In this document: in pieces, positions 4,406 through 5,164 of the stretch
Layout of the letters: every line of letters begins with the position of its first letter
Position numbering within the stretch: position 1 is the stretch's first letter
Source of the DNA: Candidatus Pacearchaeota archaeon
GTDB taxonomy: Archaea > Nanobdellota > Nanobdellia > Pacearchaeales > GW2011-AR1
Assembly: GCA_016234025.1 (NCBI GenBank)
Contig: JACQLL010000077.1
Coordinates: forward strand, 1 to 5,164
DNA length: 5,164 nt
Reading direction: 5' to 3'
Program-made: the position numbers and the translations under genes
The notes under the pieces: generated by a model
What the model was told of the DNA's origin: nothing
Database searches by the model: none
What the model saw: the letters and a program-made list of their open reading frames with translations, nothing else

Positions 4406-5164
4406 TTATGCCATCGGCTTGGATAATCTTTTTTCTACATCTTTTATAGTTTTCCGCACTTTAGTAGGAGATTCTTCAATAACTTCGTGCCAAGAATTTG
4501 GAGATTTTGTTTCTTCCCCGCTTAAAAAATCACCAAGAAAGTCAAGATGTAAACTACCGACGATTATTCCTTTTCTTCCAGATAGTTCTCTAATTAATTT
4601 TTGCGCTGTTGGGCCAATAACGTCATAATCTCTAACATTCATCGAAAACGGCTTGAACAATCTCCCTATTTCAGTGATTGCCGAGGCATTTCCAGATTTA
4701 GAACAATAATCTAAAAATGCTCCCCATTGCTGATTAAGCAAATCTATTTGTCTATTGCCTAAGGAGTATACGTGTTTGTAATAATTGATTATATCATTTA
4801 CTATCACTGTCCCTCCAGGATTAATTGTTAAACCTAATTCTGTGGTCATTACTGTTTCATAGAATACTGCCATTTTCCTTGGAACGCCGCGATTAGAATA
4901 AACTCTTCTTGGGTCAAATCCTTCTTCCAGAAATCTTGAATTTCTAGGATTGGTACCGAAAGCAAGAGATTCATAATTTTGTATATGCCCATCATGTATT
5001 GGTGCTCTTCCATTTGTTTCGAATAGCAAATGCTCGCAATCTGATATGCTGTCCAGAAATTTTCTTTTTTCTTCTATATTTTCCTCTGGGTTGACATGAT
5101 GATTCACGCCACATATCACAGTATTAATTCCATTTACTTCCCTGTATATCGGGTAATGTGTAAG
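4406..5164 (-). CDS. TraB/Tiki/EreA-like superfamily protein, 5' end cut by the window edge
   Basis: The - strand frame is open from the TAA at 4406-4408 to the right edge, giving 252 visible residues without a start. A GTG at 5119 is an in-frame candidate but would remove the strand before the first motif; between it and the edge there are no ATG, GTG or TTG codons, so the true start lies outside the window. Counting from the edge, I see GxxH at 19-22 (GVNH) inside a hydrophobic-strand context, LLFE with Glu49, an Arg near 178 in NVRDYDVIG, and a second GxxH at 203-206 (GSLH) after the strand GIIV. Two GxxH motifs with a conserved Glu and a late Arg define the TraB/PrgY/Tiki/GumN/EreA/ChaN superfamily, proposed to be metal-dependent hydrolases or peptidases. 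No membrane segment is visible in this part. The substrate is unknown. It is convergent with the winged-helix gene, with a three-base gap. Confidence 0.62.
   Translation of the reverse strand, partial: LTHYPIYREVNGINTVICGVNHHVNPEENIEEKRKFLDSISDCEHLLFETNGRAPIHDGHIQNYESLAFGTNPRNSRFLEEGFDPRRVYSNRGVPRKMAVFYETVMTTELGLTINPGGTVIVNDIINYYKHVYSLGNRQIDLLNQQWGAFLDYCSKSGNASAITEIGRLFKPFSMNVRDYDVIGPTAQKLIRELSGRKGIIVGSLHLDFLGDFLSGEETKSPNSWHEVIEESPTKVRKTIKDVEKRLSKPMA

Noticed and set aside
4362..4628. 88-residue + strand ORF at the convergent junction
   Set aside because: It lies antisense to the TraB/Tiki-like gene and overlaps the end of the winged-helix gene out of frame; no supporting signals.
1..5164. 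CRISPR array, tRNA, rRNA, insertion sequence or long repeats
   Set aside because: I looked because of the CARF-like domain, but saw no regularly spaced repeats, no cloverleaf-like sequence and no transposase motifs. A hidden short ncRNA cannot be excluded by eye.

Overview
The window looks like a piece of an AT-rich archaeal genome, most likely from a small-genome DPANN-type lineage (Woesearchaeota/Pacearchaeota-like); that placement is an inference from protein style. Direct archaeal markers are an aIF5A gene with the hypusination loop, a 54-residue four-cysteine eL40 ribosomal protein, and BRE/TATA-like promoter elements about 25 bp upstream of start codons, as expected for leaderless transcripts.

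Layout on the + strand: an unrecognised 256-residue soluble protein (39-809) has its own promoter. It is followed by a translation-linked operon: aIF5A (862-1251), an unrecognised 68-residue protein (1251-1457) and eL40 (1457-1621), each joined to the next by a one-base TAATG overlap. A membrane-embedded site-2-type metalloprotease with a PDZ-like insert (1655-3049) follows 33 bp later and is probably co-transcribed.

On the - strand, facing the protease and overlapping its 3' end by 51 bp, lie two ORFs read 3817 to 2999: a CARF-like Rossmann domain protein (3461-3817) and a helical, possibly winged-helix protein (2999-3460). They share one reading frame and are separated only by one TAG codon, followed at once by ATG. 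Together they would make a sensor-plus-effector/regulator protein of about 272 residues. This is the most notable feature here: it may be a split gene, a nonsense mutation or a readthrough site.

A 138-bp divergent promoter region separates this pair from a + strand winged-helix protein (3956-4402). Three bases beyond its stop is the end of a convergent - strand gene (4406 to the right edge), whose motifs fit the TraB/Tiki/EreA-like superfamily. That gene is cut by the window edge. I saw no tRNA, rRNA, CRISPR array or insertion sequence, and no gene-free stretch longer than 300 bases.
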